Positions 16,292 to 25,282 are shown, counted from the first letter of the stretch. The stretch: 51,110 nucleotides of DNA from Succiniclasticum ruminis DSM 9236 (GCF_900112895.1 NZ_FONL01000014.1:1-51110); one strand, 5' to 3'. Numbers and translations: made by a program. Notes: generated by a model not told the origin, from the sequence alone.

Positions 16292-17272
16292 ATGACAAAA
16301 AAAATCCGAATCGGTATCTGTGGTTACGGTAATCTGGGCCACGGCGTGGAATTGGCAGTCAACCGGGCAGAAGACATGGAACTGGTGGGCATATTCTCCC
16401 GCCGCGATCTTCCCGGCACAGCAAGCGGTGTTCCCGCCATCAACCTGAAACATGTGCTGGAATATAAGGACAAAATCGACGTGATGATCCTGTGCGGCGG
16501 CTCTGCCACGGACCTGATCGACCAGGGACCGGAACTGGCGCAGCACTTTGTCACGGTCGACAGTTTCGATACCCATCCCCGTATTCCGGAGCATTTCGCA
16601 AACATGGATGCGATAACGAAAGCAAATAACACTGCCGCCATCATCTCCGTAGGCTGGGATCCGGGCCTGTTCTCCCTTATGCGGGTACTGGGCGACAGCG
16701 TGCTGCCGGAAGGAAAGAGTTATACCTTCTGGGGCAAGGGCGTAAGCCAGGGCCACTCCGATGCCATCCGCAGGATCCCCGGCGTAAAGAACGGCAAACA
16801 ATACACCATTCCCAAGGAAGAGTATCTGGAAGCCGTCCGCAGTGGTAAAGGCACGGATGCCCCCGGCAATGAGATGCATCTGCGGGAATGCTTTGTGGTG
16901 CCGGAAGAAGGCGCCGATCTGCAGGCTATCGAAACGGCCATCAAGACCATGCCCAACTACTTCGTCGGCTACGAAACCACCGTTCATTTTATTTCCGAAG
17001 ACGAATTCGCGAAAAACCACAGTGGCATTCCTCACGGCGGTTTTGTATTCCGCAACGGGAAGACAGATGATACCACCAGCCATGTTATGGAATTCTCCCT
17101 GAAGCTGGACAGCAACCCGCAATTCACCTCCAGCGTGCTGACAGCCTTTGCCAGAGCCATGTACCGACTTCACTTCGAGCAGGGCAAAAGCGGTGCCTTT
17201 ACCGTATTGGATATCCCCTTTGCGTTGCTTTCCCCTAAAGCACCGGCTGATTTGCGTAAATTTATGCTGTAA
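16292..17272 (+). CDS. ddh: meso-Diaminopimelate D-dehydrogenase
   Basis: Ddh performs the NADPH-dependent reductive amination of tetrahydrodipicolinate straight to meso-diaminopimelate, bypassing the acylated intermediates of the other DAP routes. The 326-residue protein has the Rossmann motif GICGYGNLGHG (8-18). It also has the conserved VDSFDTHPRIPEH and SVGWDPGLFSLMR segments of the substrate site, and WGKGVSQGHSDAIRRI. Length matches the Corynebacterium and clostridial enzymes. GGGGAG lies about 11 bases before the ATG. A structured leader precedes it. LysA-like decarboxylase at 37.2 kb would take the product on to lysine. Confidence 0.95.
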   Translation: MTKKIRIGICGYGNLGHGVELAVNRAEDMELVGIFSRRDLPGTASGVPAINLKHVLEYKDKIDVMILCGGSATDLIDQGPELAQHFVTVDSFDTHPRIPEHFANMDAITKANNTAAIISVGWDPGLFSLMRVLGDSVLPEGKSYTFWGKGVSQGHSDAIRRIPGVKNGKQYTIPKEEYLEAVRSGKGTDAPGNEMHLRECFVVPEEGADLQAIETAIKTMPNYFVGYETTVHFISEDEFAKNHSGIPHGGFVFRNGKTDDTTSHVMEFSLKLDSNPQFTSSVLTAFARAMYRLHFEQGKSGAFTVLDIPFALLSPKAPADLRKFML

Positions 17273-17286
17273 TTCGCAGATTTTCC

Positions 17287-17315
17287 TTGAATTTTAGCGT
17301 AAATCGTGGTATCTT
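17287..17315 (+). promoter_or_regulatory. Promoter of the tandem DUF1508 gene
   Basis: TTGAAT and TATCTT are separated by 17 bases, with TG in the extended position. A perfect AAGGAGG ribosome site follows at 17341-17347. Confidence 0.65.
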
Positions 17316-17355
17316 GAGCATAGGGAACCATATAATATGTAAGGAGGCAATTCAA

Positions 17356-17724
17356 ATGGGAAAATTTGTGGTAAAAGAGTCCAAAGCAGGTATGCGCTTT
17401 AACCTCGTAGCCAACAATGGCGAAATCATTGCAGCCTCTCAGGTTTACAAATCCGCTTCCGGCTGCAAAAATGGTATTGCAAGTGTAGCAAAAAATGCGC
17501 CCATTGCCGCAATCGAAGACCAGACCGCAGAAGGCTTCAAAGTTGAAAAACATCCGAAATTTGAAGTATACGCAGACAAAGCCGGCGAATTCCGTTTCCG
17601 TCTGAAAGCAACCAACGGTCAGATTATTGCCGTAAGTGAAGGCTATAAAGCGATGAAGAGCTGCCTGAACGGCATTGCTTCTGTAAAAAAGAATGCTGCT
17701 GACGCAAAGATTGTAAAAGAATAA
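17356..17724 (+). CDS. YegP-like protein with two DUF1508 repeats
   Basis: The 122-residue protein is two copies of a roughly 55-residue beta-rich module (about 1-57 and 66-120). Each has a K-F-x-V strand, an aromatic R-F-x-L stretch, the N-G-(E/Q)-I-I turn and a C-x-N-G-I-A-S-V helix. This is the DUF1508/YegP arrangement; function is not established. The start at 17356 is fixed by AAGGAGG. Its strong promoter, strong ribosome site and own terminator suggest high expression as a single gene. Confidence 0.9.
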   Translation: MGKFVVKESKAGMRFNLVANNGEIIAASQVYKSASGCKNGIASVAKNAPIAAIEDQTAEGFKVEKHPKFEVYADKAGEFRFRLKATNGQIIAVSEGYKAMKSCLNGIASVKKNAADAKIVKE

Positions 17725-17752
17725 GCATATTATATTTGAAAACGAATCACTA

Positions 17753-17787
17753 AAAACGGCCTGCAGATTTTCTGCAGACCGTTTTTT
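17753..17787. terminator. Bidirectional terminator between the DUF1508 gene and argD
   Basis: A 14-bp stem with one mismatch (17753-17767 and 17771-17785) is flanked by T runs on both strands. It closes both the DUF1508 gene and the arginine operon. Confidence 0.8.
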
Positions 17788-17797
17788 ATTATGCACG

Positions 17798-18964
17798 TTA
17801 TTCCGCGCACGCCTCTTTAATAATATTCACTGCCTTCACCAGAACTTCTTCCGGCATATTCAGCGCCGGCAGCAGGCGGACCTTGTCTTTGGCCGTCAGG
17901 CAGAGCACACCTTTTTCAATACACTTTTTCACCACATCTGTGGCAGGCTTTACCGGTTTCACACCGCACATCATGCCCATACCGGTAACCGTCTCGATAC
18001 CGGGTGCCTCTTCCAACGCTCCGAAAAGAATCTTCCCTTTCCGTTGTACCTCCGCCAAAAACGCATCGTCAAGCCGGTTGATAATGCTCACCGCCCCTGC
18101 GCAGGCCACCGGGTTGCCCCCAAAGGTAGAGCCGTGGTCTCCGTGTCCCAGCACGTGTTCCACTTTTTCGCCCATCAGGCAGGCGCCCAGGGGCAGGCCG
18201 CCGCCGATGCCTTTGGCTGTTGTTACCACGTCCGGGTTCACGCCGAAGTTCATATACGAATACAGTTTGCCCGTGCGGCCGTTGCCGGTCTGCACTTCGT
18301 CCACCATGAACACGATATCCTTTTCGTGGCAGATGGCGTCCACACCCTGAATGAATTCAGCCGTCAGCGGGTTCACGCCGCCTTCGCCCTGGATGCACTC
18401 GATCAGAATGCCCGCCACTTTATGTGCTTCCACCAGTTTTTGCACGCTGACCAGATCGTTGGCCGTGGCATGAACAAAACCGGGAGTCAAAGGCTGGAAC
18501 AGTTCGTGGTAATGGTCCTGCCCGGTTGCGGCCAGGGTGGTGAGGGTACGCCCGTGGAAACTGTTCCACAGGGTGAGGATGGTGTAATACTCCGGCCCTT
18601 TTTTCTCCGCCGCGTATTTCCGTGCCACCTTGATGGCGCATTCGTTGGCTTCCCCGCCGGAATTGCTGAAGAACACTTTCTTCATGCCCGTCTTCTCGCA
18701 GAGCAGCTCTGCCAGTTTCACGCAGGGCTCCGTGTAATACAGGTTGGACATGTGCTGCACCTTGTCCAGCTGGTCGAGGACCGCCTGTTTCCAGATGTCG
18801 TCGGCGATGCCGAAGCTGGTAACCCCGATGCCGGAACCCATGTCGATGTATTCTTTACCGTCTGTATCTTTGGCAATGCTTCCCTTACCGCTGACGATTT
18901 CCACCGGAAACCGCGCGTAAGTATTGGCTACGTATTTGTTGTCCAGTTCCTGCAGCTTGCTCAT
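17798..18964 (-). CDS. argD: Acetylornithine aminotransferase
   Basis: PLP enzyme that turns N-acetylglutamate semialdehyde plus glutamate into N-acetylornithine and 2-oxoglutarate, the fourth step of arginine synthesis. The 388-residue length is normal. Motifs are SNSGGEANE (100-107), FHGRTLTTLAATGQ (136-149), VDEVQTG with D222, and the Schiff-base lysine K251 in TTAKGIGGG. It is the last gene of argCJBD. Its GGGGAG ribosome site lies in the final codons of argB, and only 4 bases separate the genes, so translation is likely coupled. Such enzymes may also serve as succinyl-DAP aminotransferase, but Ddh makes that unnecessary here. Confidence 0.95.
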   Translation of the reverse strand: MSKLQELDNKYVANTYARFPVEIVSGKGSIAKDTDGKEYIDMGSGIGVTSFGIADDIWKQAVLDQLDKVQHMSNLYYTEPCVKLAELLCEKTGMKKVFFSNSGGEANECAIKVARKYAAEKKGPEYYTILTLWNSFHGRTLTTLAATGQDHYHELFQPLTPGFVHATANDLVSVQKLVEAHKVAGILIECIQGEGGVNPLTAEFIQGVDAICHEKDIVFMVDEVQTGNGRTGKLYSYMNFGVNPDVVTTAKGIGGGLPLGACLMGEKVEHVLGHGDHGSTFGGNPVACAGAVSIINRLDDAFLAEVQRKGKILFGALEEAPGIETVTGMGMMCGVKPVKPATDVVKKCIEKGVLCLTAKDKVRLLPALNMPEEVLVKAVNIIKEACAE

Positions 18965-18968
18965 GTTC

Positions 18969-19832
18969 TCACTCCCCTGTCACCATGGTGCCTGCGCCTT
19001 CATCCGTCAGCAGTTCCATCAGGATGGAATGGGGCACGCGCCCGTCCATAATAATTACATTTTTTACGCCTTTTTCAATGGCGTCTTCGCAGCATTTCAC
19101 CTTGGGCAGCATGCCGCCGGCAATAACGCCTTCTTCTTTCAGCCGTTTCGTTTCCGCAACGGTGACCGCCGGAATCAGCGTTTTGTCATCGTCCTTGTCC
19201 CGCAGAATGCCCGGCACGTCCGTCATGAGAATAAAGGTTTCGGCTTTCAGGGCACCCGCGATGCAGGCCGCCGCCGTATCGCCGTTGATGTTGTAGGCAT
19301 TTCCCTGATCGTCGCAGCCTACGGTGGAAACTACCGGAATATAACCTTTTTCCAGCAAATCCAGAACGGGTTTTTCGTTGACTTCGGTCACTTCCCCTAC
19401 AAAACCCAGGCGTGGGTCTTTGATCTTGCACTTGATCAGGTGCCCGTCCGCGCCGGAAAGTCCCAGGGCGTTGCCGCCCTGCATCTGCAGCAGGTTTACC
19501 AGTGTGTTGTTAACTTTCCCTGCCAGCACCATCTGCACAATGTCGATGGTCTCTTTATCGGTGACCCGGAGGCCGTCCACAAATTCCGCCTTCTTGCCAA
19601 GGCGTTTCATCAGGTCGTTGATTTCAGGCCCGCCCCCGTGCACCAGCACGATTTTTACGCCTACGTGCCACAACAGCACAATGTCTTCCATGACCTGCTG
19701 TTTCAGGGTTTCGTTGATCATGGCGTTGCCGCCGTATTTGATGACCACGATCTTACCGCTGTGCTTTTTTATGTATGGCAGCGCTTCCACCAGAATCTGG
19801 GCGCGTTCTGCATTGGAATAGGAATATGACAT
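18969..19832 (-). CDS. argB: Acetylglutamate kinase
   Basis: Phosphorylates N-acetylglutamate with ATP, the second step of arginine synthesis. The 287-residue protein has VIKYGGNAM and LVHGGGPEINDLMKRLG near the N-terminus, and the usual INGDTAAACIAGAL and AGGMLPKV segments. The N-terminal helix (about 1-25) found in arginine-inhibited hexameric forms is present, so feedback inhibition by arginine is plausible. It sits 10 bases after argJ and 4 before argD, with AAGGAG before the ATG. Confidence 0.96.
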   Translation of the reverse strand: MSYSYSNAERAQILVEALPYIKKHSGKIVVIKYGGNAMINETLKQQVMEDIVLLWHVGVKIVLVHGGGPEINDLMKRLGKKAEFVDGLRVTDKETIDIVQMVLAGKVNNTLVNLLQMQGGNALGLSGADGHLIKCKIKDPRLGFVGEVTEVNEKPVLDLLEKGYIPVVSTVGCDDQGNAYNINGDTAAACIAGALKAETFILMTDVPGILRDKDDDKTLIPAVTVAETKRLKEEGVIAGGMLPKVKCCEDAIEKGVKNVIIMDGRVPHSILMELLTDEGAGTMVTGE

Positions 19833-19842
19833 GTTTTTCTCC

Positions 19843-21060
19843 TTACGAACGGTAATCGCCGTTAATCTTCACATAATCATAGGTCAGGTCGCAGCCCCAG
19901 GCCGTAGCGCCGGCACTGCCGCTGTTCAGTTCCACCAGAATCGTGATTTCTTTTTCCAGCAGGACTTCCTTGGCAAATTCTTCGGAAAAATCTACCCCGG
20001 CTCCGTTTTTGCAGACGGGAAGAATTCCTTTTGCCGATTTAAACGCCACGTCCACTTTGTTCACGTCCAAATCCGCACCGCTGTATCCGATGGCGCAGAG
20101 CACACGGCCCCAGTTGGCGTCGGCGCCGAACATGGCGGCTTTCAGCAGGCTGCTGGTGATTACGCTTTTGGCTACCACGGCCGCCGTTTTTTCATCGGCG
20201 GCGCCGGTCACGTCGCATTCCAGCAGTTTGGTGGCCCCTTCCCCGTCTCCGGCAATGGAACGGCACAGCGCAATGGTAATGGTATTCAGCGCTTTCATAA
20301 AGGTATCAAAGGCGGGTCCTTCTTCCGTAATTTCCCCATTGCCCGCCAGCCCGTTGGCCAGAATCGTCACCATGTCGTTGGTGGATGTGTCCCCATCTAC
20401 ACTGAGCATGTTGAAGGTCTTCTGCACGTCGTGGCTAAGGGCTTTTTGCAGCATGGCTGCGGAAATGGCCGCGTCCGTGGTGAGGAACACCAGCATGGTA
20501 GCCATGTTGGGATGGATCATGCCGCTGCCTTTGGCAATGCCGCCCATACGGCAGGTCTTGCCGTCAATTTCAAATTCCACCGCCACTTTTTTCATGACCG
20601 TGTCCGTGGTCATGATGGCTTTGGCCGCTTCGTCTTCCCCGGTTTCCGATAAGAGGCTTACCAGCTTGTCCATGCCGTTGGCGATGGGCGTAATGTTCAG
20701 CTTCTGGCCGATAACGCCGGTAGAGGCGATCACCATATCGTCTTTGCTGATGCCCAGCTTTTCCGCAGCCAGGCTGCTCATCTTCTCCGCGATTTCGATG
20801 CCGTCGCTGTTGCAGGTATTGGCATTGCCGCTGTTGCAGAGCACTGCCTGGGCGATGCCGTCGGCAATATGGTTTTTGGTTACGGTTAAGGGCGCGCCTT
20901 TTACCAGGTTTGTTGTGTAAACGGCGGCCGCATGAGCCGGAACCTTACTGAAGATCAATGCCAGATCGTTTTTATTGTTCTTCTTCCGAATACCGCAGTA
21001 AATGCCGCTGGCAGTAAATCCTTTTGCAGCGCAGACGCCGCCTTCTATCTGTTTTATCAT
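19843..21060 (-). CDS. argJ: Glutamate N-acetyltransferase (ArgJ ornithine acetyltransferase)
   Basis: ArgJ moves the acetyl group from N-acetylornithine back to glutamate, giving the cyclic form of arginine synthesis; some members also use acetyl-CoA. The precursor cuts itself before a threonine. The site is visible as MIHPNMATMLVF, T188. The 405-residue length is standard. The start at 21060 (MIKQIEGGVCAAKGF) is chosen because GGAGG lies 5 bases before it. The longer frame from 21096 reaches into the palindromic repeat between argC and argJ. Whether it is bifunctional cannot be judged, but no argA is seen in the window. Confidence 0.95.
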   Translation of the reverse strand: MIKQIEGGVCAAKGFTASGIYCGIRKKNNKNDLALIFSKVPAHAAAVYTTNLVKGAPLTVTKNHIADGIAQAVLCNSGNANTCNSDGIEIAEKMSSLAAEKLGISKDDMVIASTGVIGQKLNITPIANGMDKLVSLLSETGEDEAAKAIMTTDTVMKKVAVEFEIDGKTCRMGGIAKGSGMIHPNMATMLVFLTTDAAISAAMLQKALSHDVQKTFNMLSVDGDTSTNDMVTILANGLAGNGEITEEGPAFDTFMKALNTITIALCRSIAGDGEGATKLLECDVTGAADEKTAAVVAKSVITSSLLKAAMFGADANWGRVLCAIGYSGADLDVNKVDVAFKSAKGILPVCKNGAGVDFSEEFAKEVLLEKEITILVELNSGSAGATAWGCDLTYDYVKINGDYRS

Positions 21061-21088
21061 TTGTTCCTCCGATATTGCTTTTCCTTGT

Positions 21089-21153
21089 GGAAACACTGTT
21101 TAAATTTATTTGTGCGCCGGCACGCGTGTCGGCGAATGAATCAGCGTTTCCTT
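21089..21153. repeat. Palindromic intergenic repeat, family A, copy 1 (between argC and argJ)
   Basis: The ends are inverted matches: GGAAACACTG on the left and the complement of GGAAACGCTGATT on the right. A GC-rich inner palindrome (CGCCG/CGGCG) lies around GCACGCGT. It fills most of the argC-argJ gap and overlaps the argC stop codon. Related copies are at 25033-25194 and 46278-46350. Confidence 0.6.
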
Positions 21154-22075
21154 AAACTTCCAGTCCTGTCGTTTCCGGCAGTCCCAGCACAATGTTCATA
21201 TTCTGGATGGCCGCGCCGGACGCCCCTTTTCCCAGATTGTCGAAACGGGACACCAGCAGGATCCGGTCTTCGTTTCCTGTCACGGTGATCTCCATATCGT
21301 CCCGTCCGGTAAAGGCCGCTGCGGACAGGAAACCGTTTTCGTCCGCCGTTTCTTTAAAATGAATCAGGGGACCCGTGTAATAGGATGCGTACGTTCGTCG
21401 GACATCTGCCAGGGAACCCTGCAGGTCTTTTTTGAACAGGGACACCGTCACTTCCATGCCGCTGTAAAAATCCGCCACGATAGGACAGAACACCGGGGCG
21501 TTTTTCAATCCGCAGATTGCGTTCATCTCTTTCAGGTGTTTATGCATCTGGCCCAGCGCATATTGCCTGGGAGCATTCAGCAGCGGGCTTCGCTGCGGAT
21601 CTTCGTACTCGGCGATCATATTTTTCCCGCCGCCGGAATACCCGGTGAGGGAGAAGCAGGTCAGCAGCGCATCCCTGGCCAGCAGGCCCTTTTCCACCAG
21701 CGGCGCCACCAGGGCGATAAATCCGCTGGCATGGCAGCCGGGATTGGCGATCCGTTTTGCTTTCGCTATTTTTTCTTTGCATCCCGTCAGTTCCGGCATG
21801 CCGTAAGTCCAGCCTGCCGCTGTCCGGTGGGCCGTGGACGTATCGATGATGACGGCCCCGCTGTCCGATGCCAGTTCCACCGCTTCGACAGCAGCCACGT
21901 CAGGCAGGCAGAGAAACGCCACATCCGCTTTTTGGAACGCGTCCCGCCGCGCTCCCGCATCCTTGCGGTGCGCTTCATCCAGCGCAATCAGTTCTATATC
22001 CTTACGAGTGCATAATCTTTCACGAATTCGTAATCCGGTGGTCCCGGAACTTCCGTCGATAAATACTTTTGTCAT
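21152..22075 (-). CDS. argC: N-acetyl-gamma-glutamyl-phosphate reductase, short (type 2) form
   Basis: Reduces N-acetylglutamyl phosphate to the semialdehyde with NADPH, the third step of arginine synthesis. At 307 residues it belongs to the short ArgC branch rather than the 340-plus form common in Firmicutes. The nucleotide loop is DGSSGTTGLRI (7-17) and the active-site cysteine is C114 in NPGCHASGF. The SLTGYSGGGK and GLKNAPVFCPIV segments are as in type 2 enzymes. It is the first gene of the operon, preceded by GAGGT and a strong promoter. Confidence 0.95.
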   Translation of the reverse strand: MTKVFIDGSSGTTGLRIRERLCTRKDIELIALDEAHRKDAGARRDAFQKADVAFLCLPDVAAVEAVELASDSGAVIIDTSTAHRTAAGWTYGMPELTGCKEKIAKAKRIANPGCHASGFIALVAPLVEKGLLARDALLTCFSLTGYSGGGKNMIAEYEDPQRSPLLNAPRQYALGQMHKHLKEMNAICGLKNAPVFCPIVADFYSGMEVTVSLFKKDLQGSLADVRRTYASYYTGPLIHFKETADENGFLSAAAFTGRDDMEITVTGNEDRILLVSRFDNLGKGASGAAIQNMNIVLGLPETTGLEV

Positions 22076-22125
22076 GATGGACCTCGGTTTTTACATAATA
22101 TAATACGACACGTATGATTAAGCAT

Positions 22126-22154
22126 ATAATAGATGAAATTGCGTTTCCTGTCAA
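22126..22154 (-). promoter_or_regulatory. Promoter of the argCJBD operon
   Basis: TTGACA and TATTAT on the minus strand are separated by 17 bases, about 50 bases before argC. Two inverted repeats flank it: TGCATAA/TTATGCA with an 11-base gap upstream (22164-22188), and ATACG/CGTAT around 3 bases downstream (22103-22115). Either could bind an arginine repressor, but neither fits the ArgR consensus well. Confidence 0.75.
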
Positions 22155-22203
22155 GTTGTTTTTTGCATAATTATTAAATCTTTATGCATTTTAATAAAAC
22201 AAA

Positions 22204-22236
22204 ACAGGCGGTTCGGTTTTCCGCAAAGCCGCCTGT
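22204..22236 (-). terminator. Terminator downstream of ppdK
   Basis: Perfect 8-bp arms (22204-22211 and 22229-22236) are followed on the minus strand by TTTGTTTTATT. Another hairpin (GGGCCGG/CCGGCCC) lies between it and the ppdK stop. Confidence 0.65.
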
Positions 22237-22360
22237 AATGATACGTCACCGGGCCGGCGTCTGCACCGGCCCGTTATTTGTTTAATTTTTCACTGCACCG
22301 GATGCTGAAAGGTTTATTCATTCAGCATTTTTCTTTTGGCAACTTACAAACTGCGCCGCC

Positions 22361-24997
22361 TTATTTTTTCTTCAGGTTAATGGCTGCCTGGGCTGCCGCC
22401 AGCCGGGCAATCGGTACGCGGAAGGGCGAGCAGGACACATAGTCCAGACCTAGTTCCTGGCAGAACGCTACCGAAGAAGGATCGCCGCCGTGTTCGCCGC
22501 AGATGCCGCAGTGCAGCATCGGGTTTTCCTGACGGCCTTTCTTTACGGCCATCTGCATCAGCTGGCCGACACCGGTCTGGTCCAGTTTGCTGAAGGGATC
22601 AAACTCATAAATTTTCTGATCGTAATAGCTTTCCAGGAATTTACCCGCGTCGTCCCGGGAGAAGCCAAAGGTCATCTGGGTCAGGTCGTTGGTGCCAAAG
22701 CTGAAGAAGTCGGCTTCCTTCGCCACATCGTCCGCTGTCAGCGCGGCTCTCGGGATTTCGATCATGGTGCCGACCTGGTAATTCAGGAAGTAGCCCTGTT
22801 CCTTCATAACCTGTTCCGCGGTTTCCACGATGATATTCTTTACGAACAGCAATTCTTTGCGTTCCCCGGTCAGCGGTACCATGATTTCGGGAACGATATC
22901 GTAATTCATTTCTTTCTTGACCGCAATGGCCGCTTCGATAACGGCGCGGGTCTGCATGCGGGAAATTTCCGGATAAATGACGCTGAGGCGGCAGCCGCGC
23001 AGGCCCATCATGGGGTTGAACTCGTGCATGGCGTCGCAGCGGGCTTTCACTTCTTCGAAGGTCAGGCCCATGCTGTCCCCCAGTTCCCGCATTTCCGCTT
23101 CCGTCTTGGGCAGGAACTCATGCAGCGGCGGATCCAGGAAACGAACCGTCATGGGACGGCCCCGCAGCGCTTTGTACATGCCGATAAAGTCTTCGCGCTG
23201 GTACGGAAGCAGTTCGGCCAGAGCCGCTTCCCGCTGTTCCACGGTATCCGACAGGATCATGCGGCGGAATTTGGGAATGCGTTCCGCTTCGAAGAACATA
23301 TGCTCCGTACGGCACAGGCCGATGCCTTCTGCGCCTAACCGCACCGCGTTTTCCGCGTCGGCCGGCGTATCCGCGTTGGTCCGCACTTTCATCTTGCGGA
23401 ACTGGTCGGCCCAGCGCATAATGCAGCCGAAGTTGCCGCTAATCTGCGCTTCCACCGTGGGGATATCCCCTTCGTAAATGGTACCGGTGGAACCGTCCAG
23501 GGAAATATAATCCCCCTCATGGTAAACCGTACCGTTCAGTTCAAATTCTTTTCCTTCTTCGTTAACTTTCAAATCATTGCAGCCAGATACGCAACAGGTA
23601 CCCATGCCTCTGGCTACTACTGCCGCGTGGCTGGTCATGCCGCCCCGGGCGGTCAGGATGCCTTCCGCCGCGTGCATGCCTTCAATATCTTCCGGCGAGG
23701 TCTCCAGACGTACGAGGATGACCCGTTCGCCTTTGGCCGCTGCGTTTTTGGCATCTTCTGCCGTAAAGTAGACTTTGCCCGCCGCACTGCCCGGAGAGGC
23801 CGGCAGCGCATGCCCGATTACCTTTCCTTCTTTCAGTGCTTTGGCGTCAAAGGTGGGATGCAGAAGCTGATCCAGGGATTTCGCTTCGATGCGCAGCAAC
23901 GCTTCTTCCGGCGTGATCATGCCTTCTTCTACCAGGTCGCAGGCGATATTGATGGCCGCTTCCGCCGTGCGCTTGCCGTTACGGGTCTGCAGGAAAAACA
24001 GTTTGCCTTCCTGAATGGTAAATTCCATATCCTGCATGTCGCGGTAGTGGCTTTCCAGTTTGTGGGCCAGGTTGATAAATTCGCTGTAGCAGCCCGGCAT
24101 ATCTTCTTCCAGCTTGCTGATAGGCTGCGGTGTCCGTACGCCGGCCACCACGTCTTCGCCCTGGGCGTCGATCAGGTACTCGCCGTAAATTCCCTTGGCG
24201 CCGGTAGCCGGGTTCCGGGTAAAGGCCACGCCGGTTCCGGATGTGTTGCCCATATTGCCGAATACCATGGTCTGAATATTAACCGCCGTGCCCCAGTCAC
24301 CGGGGATGTCGTTCATGCGGCGGTATACGTTGGCCCGGGGGTTATCCCAGGAACGGAATACGGCCTTCACGGCTTCCATCAGCTGGACGTCCGGATCCTG
24401 CGGGAAGTCCTGTCCGATTGCTTCTTTATACAATGCTTTGAAGCGTTTGATCAGTTTTTTCATGTCGTTGACATCCAGGTCGATATCAAACTTAACGCCT
24501 TTCTGCTCTTTGATCTCGTCAATAATTTTTTCAAATTTCGACTTGGGAACTTCCATGACTACGTCGGAAAACATCTGGATGAAACGACGGTAGGAGTCAT
24601 AGGCAAAACGGGGATTATTTGTTTTCTGCGCAAAGCCTTTCACGGAAATATCGTTCATGCCCAGATTTAAAATCGTGTCCATCATGCCCGGCATGGAGAC
24701 CCGTGCGCCGCTGCGGACGGAAACCAGCAACGGGTCGTTGTTGTCGCCGAACTTTTTCCCGTTTTCTTTTTCCAGCCAGCGCAGCGCTTCGAAAATCTGC
24801 TGCTTGATCTCGTTGGAAATTTTGCGGCCGGATTTGTAATAATCCGTGCAGGCTTCCGTTGTAATCGTAAAGCCCATGGGAATCGGCAGTCCCAAATTCG
24901 TCATTTCCGCCAGATTGGCCCCTTTGCCGCCCAGCAGCTCGCGCATCTGTGCATTACCTTCGTTAAACTTATACACCCATTTTTTTTCAGTTACCAT
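22361..24997 (-). CDS. ppdK: Pyruvate, phosphate dikinase
   Basis: Interconverts pyruvate, ATP and phosphate with phosphoenolpyruvate, AMP and pyrophosphate; in anaerobes it runs in glycolysis or gluconeogenesis. The 878-residue protein has the ATP-grasp part (1-340, with LLGGKGANLAEM at 21-32 and SVRSGARVSMPGMMDT at 93-108). The swivelling phosphohistidine domain has GGMTSHAAVVARGMG with H457. The PEP/pyruvate barrel ends with the catalytic cysteine in LHCGICGEHGGDP. The regulatory threonine two residues before the histidine is present (TSH), as in plant and bacterial enzymes controlled by PDRP, but no PDRP gene is in view. GAGG lies 11 bases before the ATG. Confidence 0.97.
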   Translation of the reverse strand: MVTEKKWVYKFNEGNAQMRELLGGKGANLAEMTNLGLPIPMGFTITTEACTDYYKSGRKISNEIKQQIFEALRWLEKENGKKFGDNNDPLLVSVRSGARVSMPGMMDTILNLGMNDISVKGFAQKTNNPRFAYDSYRRFIQMFSDVVMEVPKSKFEKIIDEIKEQKGVKFDIDLDVNDMKKLIKRFKALYKEAIGQDFPQDPDVQLMEAVKAVFRSWDNPRANVYRRMNDIPGDWGTAVNIQTMVFGNMGNTSGTGVAFTRNPATGAKGIYGEYLIDAQGEDVVAGVRTPQPISKLEEDMPGCYSEFINLAHKLESHYRDMQDMEFTIQEGKLFFLQTRNGKRTAEAAINIACDLVEEGMITPEEALLRIEAKSLDQLLHPTFDAKALKEGKVIGHALPASPGSAAGKVYFTAEDAKNAAAKGERVILVRLETSPEDIEGMHAAEGILTARGGMTSHAAVVARGMGTCCVSGCNDLKVNEEGKEFELNGTVYHEGDYISLDGSTGTIYEGDIPTVEAQISGNFGCIMRWADQFRKMKVRTNADTPADAENAVRLGAEGIGLCRTEHMFFEAERIPKFRRMILSDTVEQREAALAELLPYQREDFIGMYKALRGRPMTVRFLDPPLHEFLPKTEAEMRELGDSMGLTFEEVKARCDAMHEFNPMMGLRGCRLSVIYPEISRMQTRAVIEAAIAVKKEMNYDIVPEIMVPLTGERKELLFVKNIIVETAEQVMKEQGYFLNYQVGTMIEIPRAALTADDVAKEADFFSFGTNDLTQMTFGFSRDDAGKFLESYYDQKIYEFDPFSKLDQTGVGQLMQMAVKKGRQENPMLHCGICGEHGGDPSSVAFCQELGLDYVSCSPFRVPIARLAAAQAAINLKKK

Positions 24998-25032
24998 AAA
25001 AACTAAGCCTCTTTCCTTTTTTTATTTCTTTT

Positions 25033-25194
25033 AAGGAGACGCTGATTAAATGAGTTTGTGCGATGACCGAGGACTTTTTGCGACTGACAAGAAAATGGTC
25101 CGAAGGCGCAGCCATAGCTGCGTTGAGGGGCATTGACGCAGTCAGTCACAAAAAGCACCGGTCAGCGTGCAGACGAATTAATCAGCGTTTCCTT
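25033..25194. repeat. Palindromic intergenic repeat, family A, copy 2 (162 bp, upstream of ppdK)
   Basis: The element opens with AAGGAGACGCTGATTAA and closes with the complement of AAGGAAACGCTGATTAA. The arms run about 56 bases each at roughly three-quarters identity, through to matching GACTGAC blocks. The centre contains the small hairpin CGCAGC-CATA-GCTGCG. There is no gene inside, so it looks like a non-autonomous palindromic element. It fills much of the 397-base gap 24998-25394, whose remainder holds only the terminator at 25283-25314. Confidence 0.7.
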
Positions 25195-25282
25195 ACATTT
25201 GCTGCAATTGTATTGCAATGACACTGCCTTCCGCAATGTCATGATAAAAGTTCTTGCCGGTTTCCGGTCTGTTTCTGAAAAA

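Noticed and set aside
16070-17173. 367-codon frame opposite ddh
   Set aside because: It is fully antisense to a certain gene, has no ribosome site and resembles no family. It reflects codon bias of ddh.
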